Positions 1-10,312 are shown, counted from the first letter of the stretch. The stretch: DNA of 21,088 nt from an uncultured Bacteroidales bacterium (GCA_903929065.1 CAIYTJ010000694.1:1-21088); one strand, 5' to 3'. A program made the numbers and translations. The notes: generated by a model from the sequence alone, not told the origin.

Positions 1-460
1 AATTATCCCGGGAATAAAAAATTTTCCGTGTTTTTTCAAAGAAAACTTTTGATCGATTGTCAACAACCTGAAATAAATATAATATACAGGATATGAAAAA
101 AGTGATAAAAAGTTAAAGATAAGATCAAAGTAGGGAAAAATTTTGGGGAATGGAGCAAAATACAAAAAATGAGCAAAATAGATTACTAAGGGCAAGTACA
201 TAAGTCTCCCGAAGAAAGAACGAGGAACGCTGTGACTCTTTGGATTATCAGACAGAACGACAACCCAAAACAGACACACAAATACAGGAGCAATCAGAAA
301 TATAACTCGTAACATACTTAATTGTTACAAAACTAAAACTAAAATTGAATAAAATACAACTATCAGGGGTTATTTTAGCTTTTATTAATAATTTGTATTT
401 TAGAAAGCATACAAATCCTCAATGGGTTCTGTTTCGTATACATTTTAGATGTCTTTTACT

Positions 461-544
461 TTATTGGACAGATATATTTACTTTTTGGATAGATATTTTT
501 ATGTTTTGGATAGATGTTTTTATTTATTGGACTGTCGAAATATG
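461..544. repeat. 21-bp tandem repeat, about four units, upstream of the giant gene
   Basis: Three consecutive 21-bp units lie at 461-481, 482-502 and 503-523, sharing the core TTGGAYAGATRTWTTTAY. A fourth, diverged unit begins TTATTGGAC at 524. The period equals about two DNA helical turns, so every copy presents the same face. The array ends about 10 bp before the -7 element of the putative promoter. It may be a multi-copy regulator site, or a slippage-prone array able to change promoter spacing. Both readings are inference. Confidence 0.7.
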
Positions 545-562
545 AGGTGAACATTACTTTTG
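532..562 (+). promoter_or_regulatory. Putative Bacteroidota-type promoter of the giant T9SS gene
   Basis: TACTTTTG at 555-562 matches the TAnnTTTG -7 consensus. The -33 element is poor: only CTG at 532-534 sits at the expected 20-bp spacing. A start of transcription near 568 would give a leader of about 30 nt before the ATG at 599. The poor -33 element suggests a weak or activator-dependent promoter. Confidence 0.45.
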
Positions 563-598
563 TTGCATTAATTAAAACAAATTTTAATAAATGTATTT

Positions 599-3500
599 AT
601 GAAAACTGTACTCAATCTCACTTTGCTTTTGCATAAGCTATGCAACCAAAGAAATGTATTTGATTATGTTAGTAATCACAAGCAAGTTTACTTGAAATTA
701 TTGTTGATTTTGCTAATCTTTTCATCTCCTAATTTAATTAAGGCCAATACGGTTTTTAATGCAGATAACAGAGATCATTATAAAATATCAATGAGCACAG
801 GAAACAATGGGAATGATGGTTTAAATTCCGTTGATGTAAGACTATTGGTTTACGATGCCAATGGTATTGATGATTACATGCCAAGTGCAGATTTATATTT
901 CTACGAAGACAATGGGACACTTACCAAAATTGCTACACTTGGAAGTGCTATTGGTTCAAACACTGCCTATTGTACTCCGAATAATACAACAAACTCAGGG
1001 TATTATGTAAATTGGGGAGGTTCGCAAAATAGTGATGGATATCTTTATTTAACAGGAGCATGGGTCTATCCTCAACGCCTTACCGGTAAAAATTTAAAGT
1101 TTCGTTTACATTACAGATGGGACAGGGATCATGATGGGATTCCAAGTGGAACTACAAATACAGGGATAAATGCGACAGATGCTTCAGGAAATCAGGTAGG
1201 TGATTATGATATGTCCGTACAACTTCCCAGATATAAGGTTATAACTACTTCATTAGACTATGAACCAAAAGTAAATAACAATGTACATTTTATTTATAAT
1301 ATCAATAGTTCGTCTTCTTTGATAAATACTATGTCATTTATTTCAAATGGAGCTACTTTAAAGACGTTCGCATCACCTATTGTTGGCTCATCAAAGGATA
1401 CAACTATAAACTGGTCTCCTAATTTCAATGCAGCAACTTCAATCACAATCCGTTATAGTTACACTTTTAGCAACTTCAGTAATTCTTATACTCCCGGATG
1501 TGCAGACAAAACTTACACCTATGATTCAACGTTTACAAATCCAGGATTTAAGTATCCGGTAAATGTTGTAAGTACTTATAATCCCAGCAAACAAAATATC
1601 AATATTACATGGTCAGCTGGAAACACTACATTGGGAAATGATGTAAAGTATTATGTAAAACGCGGTAATACGCTTCTAACACCAACACCAATAACAGGAT
1701 TGAGCTATACTGATCCTGCATTTGGGCAGGCAAGCACATGGAACTGGAACAAATATAGCTATACAGTATATTCTGTATCTGCCAAACCAAACTCCAGAAT
1801 GGCAAGCGCAGACTCGATACCCAGTTTGAAAACCAATTTCTCAGTATCAACCAGTCCCAATATACCAAATTTCAAAGACTTTGTATTGATACCTCATCCC
1901 ACCAACGGAACTATTCTGCCTTATATGGAAGTTAAATGGGACAGCACACAATGGTCACCACAAAATAATATCAGCAACTCTACATTAAAATTATATCACA
2001 GACCTTCTTCAACAATGACTTTTAGTCAATATAATTTAGCTGCAAATACACAGGGCTACACTGATAATACAGTCACTGATAACAGCAAGCATTTTTATAA
2101 ACTGGAAGTAAATGTCTTTGGACAAATATTTTCTCAAATTGACAGTGAAACGGTTGTTAAAAAAGTGGTTTTTAAAAGTATAAAGGCAACAAAAAATACC
2201 GTTGGAGATCGTATACAATTATCATGGGAAATTGATAGATTGGATTTGTGTGACCGGTTCGAAATATACAGATCGTATTCTAAAGACTCATCAGGTATAG
2301 ATATAAATTCTACCCCTCAGATGGTTCAGCAACTTTCTGCACAAACTGTTTATACATCATGGGATGACATGACTGCTGCTCCGGGAATTGTTTATCAATA
2401 TTATATAAAAGCATATAAAACAGGGTTAGATGGAGTCTTACGTTGGACGCTGTCCAAAACTGACATTGGTTTCAGAATGCCTGTAGGAACCGTAACAGGA
2501 CGAATAACGTATGGTGGCGGTACTGCAGTCGGAGGAGTTTCTTTGTATGTAAACAGCTCCAACTTAGATGATAATCTGCTTTACAAGAGTATGCAATTTA
2601 AAGGGAGCAGTACGCAAAGGGGTGAAGTAGCACTTACAAAAGTGCAACATGGTTGTGTGAAAAATGGTTTCACTTTACAGACCTGGATGCTTTCAAGTCG
2701 TCCCACAATGTTTTCTCCTATTTTTGAAGTAAGTAAGGAGTACTCTATTGGTATCCGTAATGATAGTGTTTTGGCATTTATCGGTACCTTTGATGTAAAT
2801 AAACCTTCACTAAAATGCAAACTGCCGTCAACAGTGACAGAAAACTCCTATTTTCATCTTTCAGTAAGTCTGGGCAGCAATGATAGTATAAAATTTTATA
2901 TCAATGGACAAAAAGCAGCAAAAGGGAAACTTGCCTCTCATATTAGTACTTGTTCTTTTGCGGATGAAGTGCTTGATGCCACAACGGGATCAGTTGTAAC
3001 GGCCAGAACTAAAACCTATATTGCTAATAAAACCGATAACACACAGACCAAAGTGGGTGCGTATAGTGGCGTAATTGATGATGTACGTTTGTGGAGCACA
3101 GCTCTTGCTGACACCATAATCTCCGGCAATTATAATCATTATCTGGGAGGAAATGAAACCGGCTTGATTGGTTACTGGCCATTGGATGAAGGTATTAATT
3201 CCAGGGCTTTTGACTGCTCCAAAACAGATCAGAACTATAATGAACACCATATTAATTTCTATGGAGCTAACACTTCTACTTATGTTCCAAGCCAGAGTCA
3301 ATTATCTATAAAAGGAGTTACGGACAGTGATGGAAGTTATATAATACGTGGAATTCCATTTAGTGGAACCGGATCTACCTATTCTGTTCAACCTGTTCTA
3401 GGAACTCATAAATTTGAACCTTCTCAACTGGTACGTTATATTTCTCCATCCAGTCTGGTTCATAACAGTTCTGATTTTACCGATAAATCTTCTTTCTCGG

Positions 3501-6500
3501 TAAAGGTGAAAGTAACCTATCAAAATACGACCTATCCGGTTGAAGGAGTCTCTTTTCTTGTTGATCAGAATCCTTGTGTGATTGAATCAACTATTATAGT
3601 TACCGATAAAACAGGAGTGGCAATACTTGATGTGCCAATTGGACAACATTATATAAAAGCTCAACTTAACGGACACCAATTCGCTTATGATGGCAGATAC
3701 CCTGCTGGATTGGGGAAAGTAGATGTTACACAAGCTTTTGGTGAAAGTACCATGGCTAAAGGTATTTCATTTATTGATACCACAAAGGTAATTGTAGTTG
3801 GACGTGTAGCCGGCGGCATTCCTCAAAGTAATATTCCTGTTGGGTTTGGAAGAAAAGTGACAGCAAATACACCGGTTGCAAATAGAAGCGCAGCCAACAT
3901 TGGACAGGCAACTATAATCCTACAGCCAACAAAATATGCAACGCTTTATAGTTTGAATGATACTACAGTTACAAAAACACTATCCAGTGATAGTAAACGT
4001 TTTGCAAGTATTGCCAGTGTATTACCCGGAGTAGATATAATTAATATAAAGACTGACCCGATAACCGGCGAATACATGGTGAAATTACCACCAATTGACT
4101 GGACTGTAAACAAAGTAACTACTATTGATAAAAACAATTCTACAATAGATATTTTAAACGGATCAACTCCTTCATTTACAACCAATCCGTTGTTTAAAAA
4201 TTCCGATACATTATCCATTGAAAATAAACTGGACTCATTCAGTTATAATGTCAAACGTAATTTTACTTTCAGAGTCCAACCTTCAATAGAAGTAACTGAT
4301 GTTACCCTGGGTTCTCAAGGTGCTTTCGGAGAAAAATATTACTATGTATTGAATCAACTAACCGGGAAAAATGATACTGTTATTCTGTATGATGCTAAAT
4401 TGAACTATAAATATTCAAAACCGGTTTTTGTAATGGGGAAGAAATATGTATTTAAAATAAAAGCTTTTGAAAGGTATTTCCGTTCAGCAAAAGACAGCAC
4501 TGATGTTTCTTTATCCGGTGCATCTGTAACAGTAGAAAATGCAATGGGGAAATTAATTAAATCATTAGACCCTGCTGATCCTGCTAATGACAGCATACCC
4601 ACTCATGAATTGACACTAAATAAAAATGGATTTAAATACTATGAATTTTTAACCGGATTCCCAAATCTCACAACACCTTCCGATGGTTTACCAATGAATA
4701 TTACTCTAAATTACAACAATACAGATTATGAATGGAGTCAGAATGGCTCATTCAGTGGTATAGTTTTAGGTTCAGAGCCCATATCCGGAACTAATTTTGT
4801 AACCCAAGGCCCAATTATTCCATTGGTAGTGTTACGTGACCCACCGGGATCAAACAGTTATGCATATATGGAAACCGGTACAACTTTAACTTACAATGTT
4901 TCGAGTCAGACTAATTTTAATCAAAGTTCATCGGGCTCAGCAACTCTGAAACTCGGAGCCGATGTTCAATATGGAATTGGATTTGGTTTTATTAAAGTAG
5001 AAGATGCTAAATGGACCAATGACACTCATATTGGTTTTGAACAGGATTTTTCCAGATTTACAGGAACATCAACAGAAAAAAGTCTTACATTGACCGAACG
5101 GATTCAAACCTCCAGTTCACCCGATTTTGTTGGTTCTAATGCCGATGTATATATTGGAACTTCAACAAATGTACTTATATCGCAATCAAATGTATTGGAT
5201 ATTGATAGAGTTGCCGGTCAATTTGTTTTAAATAAATCAGTACAGGAAACATCCAATACTAAAGCTGCAACTGAGTTCAGATTTAGTCAGAATGAGATTT
5301 TAACCGCTCAAATACCAATGTGGAAAAAGAAATTTCCGGCCTTATTTGGAAATACTGTTTTAACCTTAGCCGAATTTAATGCAAAAAAAACCGGATCAAG
5401 TATAACTACAAAAAATCAATACATCACCTATCTGGATCCCAGCGATCCAAGATATGGAATGGATAAAACAACCTATGCTGTTTTACGTCCTGCTTCGAAT
5501 ACAAAGCTGCATGATGAGGTTGATTCAATTGCCACACAAATCAGAAGCTGGCAAAATGTTATCAGTTCAAATGAATCAACTAAATATCTGGCCAGAAGCA
5601 ATAAAAATTATGATGTAACTAATATTTCTTTTGATACAGGTTCTTCCATTGAACGTTCATATACTTATTCTGACAATACTACTACCAGCAGTGGAAAAAC
5701 ATCCAACGGTACTGGCATAATCGGAACCGAAGGAGGTTTGTCTTATGATGGATTTGGAATTGGATACTCTGCTGAAGTAAAAATAGGTGGCGGTGTTCAG
5801 TCTGGCAGTGAGTCCTCAACCAGTAAAACTACTACTTTCGGGTACGTTCTCTCAGATCCGGATGCTGATAACCGTTTTTCTGTCAATGTATATAGAAATA
5901 AATTCTTGTCAACAGATTTGAATGGTTTGAAAACAGATACTTTGACCGCAGCATATGCCGATAATACACTTGGAAGTTATATATTTCAGGTAGCAGGTGG
6001 TCAAACATCGTGTCCTTACGAAAGAATTGATTCTTCGATGTTTTATATGAATAACAATAAGTTGGTACAACTTGGTAACGGCACTCAGGCCATAGAAGCC
6101 CCATTTATCCGAATCAAAAGCAATACCAAAACGGATGTACCAACCGGGAAGGATGCGACTTATGTCTTGGAATTAAGTAGTAACTCTATTGTACCAACAT
6201 CAAGAGCCTATATGCTTTCAGTTGATGATGCCTCAAATAAGGATGGTGCAATTATATCCATTGATGGTACGCCGTTGACAGGTGGACGATTATTTTATGT
6301 TGCTCCGGGTGAAATCCTAACTAAAACCCTTACACTCCATCAAACAAAACTGGATGTACTGGATTATAAGGGAATTAAACTCCAGTTCTCGTCACCCTGT
6401 GATAATTCAATCAGTGTATCACAGATTATCAACGCGACTTATGTTCCTTCATGCAGTGATTTGACTCTGACACTGGATAATCAGACTCTAAATACTGTAA

Positions 6501-9500
6501 CAGGATCAAATCTGACATTAAGCATGAAAGACTTTAATCAGGAATATAAAAACTTTCTTGGTTTAAGTGTGGAATATAAAATGGAAGGAGAAACAAGCTG
6601 GCATGGAAAAGTATTTGCAAAAAATCAGCGAACCAAAAAGCTGATTACAAATGGTGCAGATATGCTTTTGCCTGATTCAACCAGCAGCTCATTTGCATAT
6701 TCTTTATCTTTTGATGGATTAGCTGATGGAAATTATTCAATCCGGGCTAAAACACTGTGTCAGGATGGTATTAATATTATCAATAACATTACACCTGAAT
6801 TTACAGTTGTTAAGGATATGGTATTGCCAACTGCTATGGGGCAACCTTCCCCTTCAAACGGAATTTTGACTCCTGAAACTGAAGTTTCAGTAACGTTTAA
6901 TGAAAATATTCAGACAGGAAAATTAGTTTCTGATAATTTTGAGGTAAAAGGGGTCTTAAATGGCGTAGCCTTGCAACATGCCGAAGGTTTGAGTTTAAAT
7001 GGGGATTCAACTTCGCTGGCATATACAGAATCGCCCATCACTCTCCAAAATAGTTCATTCTCCATAGAGGCCTGGGTTAGAACAGCATCTAATTGTACAA
7101 CGATGGGTAATATCTTCACCATCGGTACCGGTACAGATAAAGTGATGCTGAATATGAAAAGAGATGCTGTTGAAGTAAGTGTAAATAATCAGATTATAGT
7201 TAGCAAATCAATAGTGACAGCACTTGATTGGCAATATATCTCTTTGAACTACAATGCCAACAACAAGTTAATTCAGGTTCATCTTATGTCGAATAGTAAC
7301 GGTAGTAGTACTATTATTTCAACTACTCTTACAAATCCTGTTAGTCCTGTAGGCAGATTGTTGGTCGGAAAAGGATTTAAAGGGAATATAAATCAGGTGG
7401 TAGTCTGGAATGAAAGCCGTTCAATACTTGATTTAAGTGACATGAATGAATCAAAATCCGGAAAAGAAACAAATATCATTGGTTATTGGCCTATGGACGA
7501 GGCCTATGGAACTCTTGCTGCTGATAAAGTGAGAAGCAGAAACATGACTGTAAATAGTTCATGGTTTGTTGAGCCAAATGGTTACTCTGCATCTTTCAAT
7601 GGTATTAATCAATCATTATCAATCAAAACAGCCACAATTCCGCTTACAAATAAAGATAATTTTAGTTTAGAATTCTGGTTTAAAGGCAATGCTCAAACAA
7701 ATAAAACTATATTCTCTTGTGGTAAAGGAGTTGGTGATATAAATTCTACAGATAAACTTTCTATAGGTGTTAATGATGCTGGTGGGTTAATTATGAATTC
7801 AAAAGGAACCAGCTACATTATTCCTTCTGTAAATGTATTGGATGGAGGATGGCATCATTTTGCAATGAGTGTCTTACGTAATGGTAATTCTAATATTTAT
7901 ATTGACGGGCAGCAGAAACTTCAGTTATCTTCAAGTAAAATCGGAGGATTGGCATCTGACATGATTGCATTGGGTTCACGAAGATACGCTGACAGTACAA
8001 TAGTAGATTCTAAAAAAGTTTTAATTGTTGTTCAGGATCAATACTTTAATGGAATGCTCGATGAAGTTAGAATCTGGAACAGTGCATTAGGTGCTGAAAA
8101 TTTCAGATTGGACATGCGTTCCAAACTTACCGGAACAGAAAGTGGTTTGATCGCTTATTATCCATTTGAGGAGATGACGAAAGATACAGGTGGTTTGCTT
8201 CAAATTACACCTTCTTTTAATGATTGTTCTACTGAAAAATCCGGGACAGGTATTTATTCAAATTACTTAAGTTCAAGTTACAGCACTGAAACACCCGGTA
8301 TAAAAGTTCCAAGACCTAAAGAAGATGTAAGCTTCTCATATACTGCAAGTGATAATAAAATTATTTTCAATGTGGATGCTCCGCTTGCAAAAATAGAGAA
8401 TTGCATTCTTGAATTTGCAGTGAATAAGGTTTACGATATGAATGGGAATAAACTAGGTTCACCAATTAAATGGACTGCATTTGTGAATAATAATCGGTTG
8501 AACTGGGAAACTGAAACAGTAGATATTACCAAACAGGTTCTTGAAGCTGCTACTTTCAAAGCTACTATTGTAAATAATTCAGGTAAATATGAAAACTATG
8601 TAATCGATGGACTTCCGGGCTGGTTGAGTGTTGATAAATCGTCAGGGAGATTAAATCCGCTTCAAAAAACAGAATTAAACTTTACGATAGATAATTCAAC
8701 GAATGTAGGTTCATATGAAAGCCGCATTTCACTTACTGGAAATAATGGAATTCAAGAGTTGCTTCCTGTTTCACTAAAAGTTACAGGGCCACGTCCTGAC
8801 TGGACAGTGAATCCTTATGATTATGAATCGTCCATGAATATTACCGGACAAGTTCAACTTGAAGGAGTTTATCAGGAAGATACTGAAGATATTCTTGCTG
8901 CCTTTATTGGAACGCGTTGTGTCGGAATTGCCAGTCCTCAGTTTAATAAAACTCTGAATAGTTATATGGTTTATATGGACGTTTATGGTAACAGCGATGT
9001 TGATACAGGACTGCCGGTAACCTTCAGCTTGTGGGATGCAAGTACTGGTCGTATTTATCCTGGTGTTGATGTTATTGGTGGTTCAATTCAATTTGTATCA
9101 GGTGCAATGCTAGGTACTTTAACAGCACCAAAAACTTTTAATGCAACGGATAAGGTTGAACAACAGTTGAGTATTAAAAAGGGCTGGAACTGGTTTTCGA
9201 CAAATGTTGTAAACACAACACCTTCACTTTTGGATCAGGTAAAAACTGGTATGGAAACAGATGGCTTAATGATTAAGTCGAAATCGAATGGATATATTGA
9301 ATATGCTGGTGCATGGGATGGAAATCTGACCACATTAAATCAAAAATCGATGTATTTGCTGAAATCAGGACAAACCAAAACAATAAAAGTAGTGGGAGCT
9401 ACTGCAAAATCTGCAGATTATCCTATTTCGATTGCCCCTAGCTGGAACTGGATTGGGTATATACCACAATTTGTAGCGCCGGTACAGGAAGCACTTAGCG

Positions 9501-10312
9501 GACTTACTGCCAAAGAAGGCGATCAGATTAAAGGTCAAATAGGATTTGCAACTTATTCTGGAGGAAGTTGGACTGGCAGTTTGCAGTATTTGGTACCAGG
9601 TCTCGGATATATGTATTTTTCAAATAATACAGCAGTGAAAACCTTTGTGTATCCGTCACAATATCTTTCAATGTCAAAAGTGAAAGAATATACACTTAAT
9701 AAAGAAAATATGTATTGGACGTATGCTGAAAATAACTATCAGTCGAGTATGACTGTAACAGGAATCGCGAAAATTGATAATGTTGAAGTAGCGAATACTA
9801 ACTTACAGATTGGTGTATTTATCGATGATGTTTGCAGGGGGGCTATTGAGTTGCTGTACAGCACTTCCAAAAACAGGTACTTTGCATATATTTCAGTTTG
9901 GGGAAATGCTTCCGATTTGAGTAAAAAAATTACATTCAAATGTTATGATCCTACAAGTGGCAAAGAAATAATCGCTGCAGATAAGACACTTGGATTTATT
10001 CCAGATAATATAGTAGGTTCTTCAGCAAATCCATTTGTAATTAATTTTAGTACAACTGTTACAGGTGAATTAAAAAATGAGTTGAATGAACAAGCAATTT
10101 ATCCAAACCCGGTTGTAAATACGCTGTATTTCAACTATGACCCGAAAGACATTGAACAATTTGAAATAGTTGATTGTATTGGTAGGACTCAGGTTTATTC
10201 AAAAGTAATGAATAAAAACTCGGTTGAAGTTGGAAATCTTGTTCCGGGAGTTTATACTTTACGAGTAACTTATAAAGGAATACCTTATGTTCATCGATTT
10301 ATCCGTAAGTAA
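599..10312 (+). CDS. Giant multi-domain T9SS-exported surface protein with LamG-like domains
   Basis: The product is a 3237-aa secreted protein. Residues 1-49 form an unusually long signal region ending LIKA/NTVF. Fibronectin-III-like modules occupy about 310-628. A carboxypeptidase-regulatory/CnaB-like domain (629-655 plus 904-960) appears split by a LamG-like jellyroll (about 660-890). Two more CnaB-like modules follow (965-1035 and from about 1060). A long Ser/Thr/Gly-rich beta region spans about 1424-1768. An SbsA/Big_5-type Ig domain starts near 2075 and resumes up to about 2637, enclosing two LamG-like domains (about 2130-2328 and 2328-2542). A BACON-like module lies at 2647-2731. Then come two copies of a W-T-x5-Y-x-SSM module (2734-2838 and 3038-3155) flanking a tandem WNW-type repeat (2861-3020). 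The last ~75 residues are a T9SS type A sorting domain (AIYPNP near 3166, then GVYTLRVTYKG...RFIRK). This predicts export by T9SS and attachment or release at the cell surface. No catalytic motif was recognised; an adhesive or structural role is inference. Confidence 0.95.
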   Translation: MKTVLNLTLLLHKLCNQRNVFDYVSNHKQVYLKLLLILLIFSSPNLIKANTVFNADNRDHYKISMSTGNNGNDGLNSVDVRLLVYDANGIDDYMPSADLYFYEDNGTLTKIATLGSAIGSNTAYCTPNNTTNSGYYVNWGGSQNSDGYLYLTGAWVYPQRLTGKNLKFRLHYRWDRDHDGIPSGTTNTGINATDASGNQVGDYDMSVQLPRYKVITTSLDYEPKVNNNVHFIYNINSSSSLINTMSFISNGATLKTFASPIVGSSKDTTINWSPNFNAATSITIRYSYTFSNFSNSYTPGCADKTYTYDSTFTNPGFKYPVNVVSTYNPSKQNINITWSAGNTTLGNDVKYYVKRGNTLLTPTPITGLSYTDPAFGQASTWNWNKYSYTVYSVSAKPNSRMASADSIPSLKTNFSVSTSPNIPNFKDFVLIPHPTNGTILPYMEVKWDSTQWSPQNNISNSTLKLYHRPSSTMTFSQYNLAANTQGYTDNTVTDNSKHFYKLEVNVFGQIFSQIDSETVVKKVVFKSIKATKNTVGDRIQLSWEIDRLDLCDRFEIYRSYSKDSSGIDINSTPQMVQQLSAQTVYTSWDDMTAAPGIVYQYYIKAYKTGLDGVLRWTLSKTDIGFRMPVGTVTGRITYGGGTAVGGVSLYVNSSNLDDNLLYKSMQFKGSSTQRGEVALTKVQHGCVKNGFTLQTWMLSSRPTMFSPIFEVSKEYSIGIRNDSVLAFIGTFDVNKPSLKCKLPSTVTENSYFHLSVSLGSNDSIKFYINGQKAAKGKLASHISTCSFADEVLDATTGSVVTARTKTYIANKTDNTQTKVGAYSGVIDDVRLWSTALADTIISGNYNHYLGGNETGLIGYWPLDEGINSRAFDCSKTDQNYNEHHINFYGANTSTYVPSQSQLSIKGVTDSDGSYIIRGIPFSGTGSTYSVQPVLGTHKFEPSQLVRYISPSSLVHNSSDFTDKSSFSVKVKVTYQNTTYPVEGVSFLVDQNPCVIESTIIVTDKTGVAILDVPIGQHYIKAQLNGHQFAYDGRYPAGLGKVDVTQAFGESTMAKGISFIDTTKVIVVGRVAGGIPQSNIPVGFGRKVTANTPVANRSAANIGQATIILQPTKYATLYSLNDTTVTKTLSSDSKRFASIASVLPGVDIINIKTDPITGEYMVKLPPIDWTVNKVTTIDKNNSTIDILNGSTPSFTTNPLFKNSDTLSIENKLDSFSYNVKRNFTFRVQPSIEVTDVTLGSQGAFGEKYYYVLNQLTGKNDTVILYDAKLNYKYSKPVFVMGKKYVFKIKAFERYFRSAKDSTDVSLSGASVTVENAMGKLIKSLDPADPANDSIPTHELTLNKNGFKYYEFLTGFPNLTTPSDGLPMNITLNYNNTDYEWSQNGSFSGIVLGSEPISGTNFVTQGPIIPLVVLRDPPGSNSYAYMETGTTLTYNVSSQTNFNQSSSGSATLKLGADVQYGIGFGFIKVEDAKWTNDTHIGFEQDFSRFTGTSTEKSLTLTERIQTSSSPDFVGSNADVYIGTSTNVLISQSNVLDIDRVAGQFVLNKSVQETSNTKAATEFRFSQNEILTAQIPMWKKKFPALFGNTVLTLAEFNAKKTGSSITTKNQYITYLDPSDPRYGMDKTTYAVLRPASNTKLHDEVDSIATQIRSWQNVISSNESTKYLARSNKNYDVTNISFDTGSSIERSYTYSDNTTTSSGKTSNGTGIIGTEGGLSYDGFGIGYSAEVKIGGGVQSGSESSTSKTTTFGYVLSDPDADNRFSVNVYRNKFLSTDLNGLKTDTLTAAYADNTLGSYIFQVAGGQTSCPYERIDSSMFYMNNNKLVQLGNGTQAIEAPFIRIKSNTKTDVPTGKDATYVLELSSNSIVPTSRAYMLSVDDASNKDGAIISIDGTPLTGGRLFYVAPGEILTKTLTLHQTKLDVLDYKGIKLQFSSPCDNSISVSQIINATYVPSCSDLTLTLDNQTLNTVTGSNLTLSMKDFNQEYKNFLGLSVEYKMEGETSWHGKVFAKNQRTKKLITNGADMLLPDSTSSSFAYSLSFDGLADGNYSIRAKTLCQDGINIINNITPEFTVVKDMVLPTAMGQPSPSNGILTPETEVSVTFNENIQTGKLVSDNFEVKGVLNGVALQHAEGLSLNGDSTSLAYTESPITLQNSSFSIEAWVRTASNCTTMGNIFTIGTGTDKVMLNMKRDAVEVSVNNQIIVSKSIVTALDWQYISLNYNANNKLIQVHLMSNSNGSSTIISTTLTNPVSPVGRLLVGKGFKGNINQVVVWNESRSILDLSDMNESKSGKETNIIGYWPMDEAYGTLAADKVRSRNMTVNSSWFVEPNGYSASFNGINQSLSIKTATIPLTNKDNFSLEFWFKGNAQTNKTIFSCGKGVGDINSTDKLSIGVNDAGGLIMNSKGTSYIIPSVNVLDGGWHHFAMSVLRNGNSNIYIDGQQKLQLSSSKIGGLASDMIALGSRRYADSTIVDSKKVLIVVQDQYFNGMLDEVRIWNSALGAENFRLDMRSKLTGTESGLIAYYPFEEMTKDTGGLLQITPSFNDCSTEKSGTGIYSNYLSSSYSTETPGIKVPRPKEDVSFSYTASDNKIIFNVDAPLAKIENCILEFAVNKVYDMNGNKLGSPIKWTAFVNNNRLNWETETVDITKQVLEAATFKATIVNNSGKYENYVIDGLPGWLSVDKSSGRLNPLQKTELNFTIDNSTNVGSYESRISLTGNNGIQELLPVSLKVTGPRPDWTVNPYDYESSMNITGQVQLEGVYQEDTEDILAAFIGTRCVGIASPQFNKTLNSYMVYMDVYGNSDVDTGLPVTFSLWDASTGRIYPGVDVIGGSIQFVSGAMLGTLTAPKTFNATDKVEQQLSIKKGWNWFSTNVVNTTPSLLDQVKTGMETDGLMIKSKSNGYIEYAGAWDGNLTTLNQKSMYLLKSGQTKTIKVVGATAKSADYPISIAPSWNWIGYIPQFVAPVQEALSGLTAKEGDQIKGQIGFATYSGGSWTGSLQYLVPGLGYMYFSNNTAVKTFVYPSQYLSMSKVKEYTLNKENMYWTYAENNYQSSMTVTGIAKIDNVEVANTNLQIGVFIDDVCRGAIELLYSTSKNRYFAYISVWGNASDLSKKITFKCYDPTSGKEIIAADKTLGFIPDNIVGSSANPFVINFSTTVTGELKNELNEQAIYPNPVVNTLYFNYDPKDIEQFEIVDCIGRTQVYSKVMNKNSVEVGNLVPGVYTLRVTYKGIPYVHRFIRK

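Larger units (their letters stand above)
1..598. other. Non-coding upstream region of the giant T9SS gene
   Basis: I see no convincing gene here. A 66-codon frame at 345-545 starts with TTG and encodes a low-complexity W/F/I-rich peptide produced by the 21-bp tandem repeat, so I do not call it. The region is very AT-rich. It contains a 10-bp direct repeat GAGCAAAATA at 153-162 and 171-180, the tandem repeat at 461-544, and a promoter-like -7 element at 555-562. No terminator of an upstream gene is clear at the left edge. Confidence 0.6.

Noticed and set aside
153..180. Direct repeat GAGCAAAATA, two copies 18 bp apart
   Set aside because: Only 10 bp in very AT-rich DNA and not next to a recognisable promoter, so chance is likely.
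345..545. 66-codon frame rich in W, F and I upstream of the giant gene
   Set aside because: It starts with TTG, lacks a convincing promoter, and its W.DIF.FWIDIF pattern is just the translated 21-bp tandem repeat.
1626..9939. Several minus-strand open frames inside the giant gene
   Set aside because: They are short, lack promoters or recognisable domains, and lie wholly within the clearly coding plus-strand frame.
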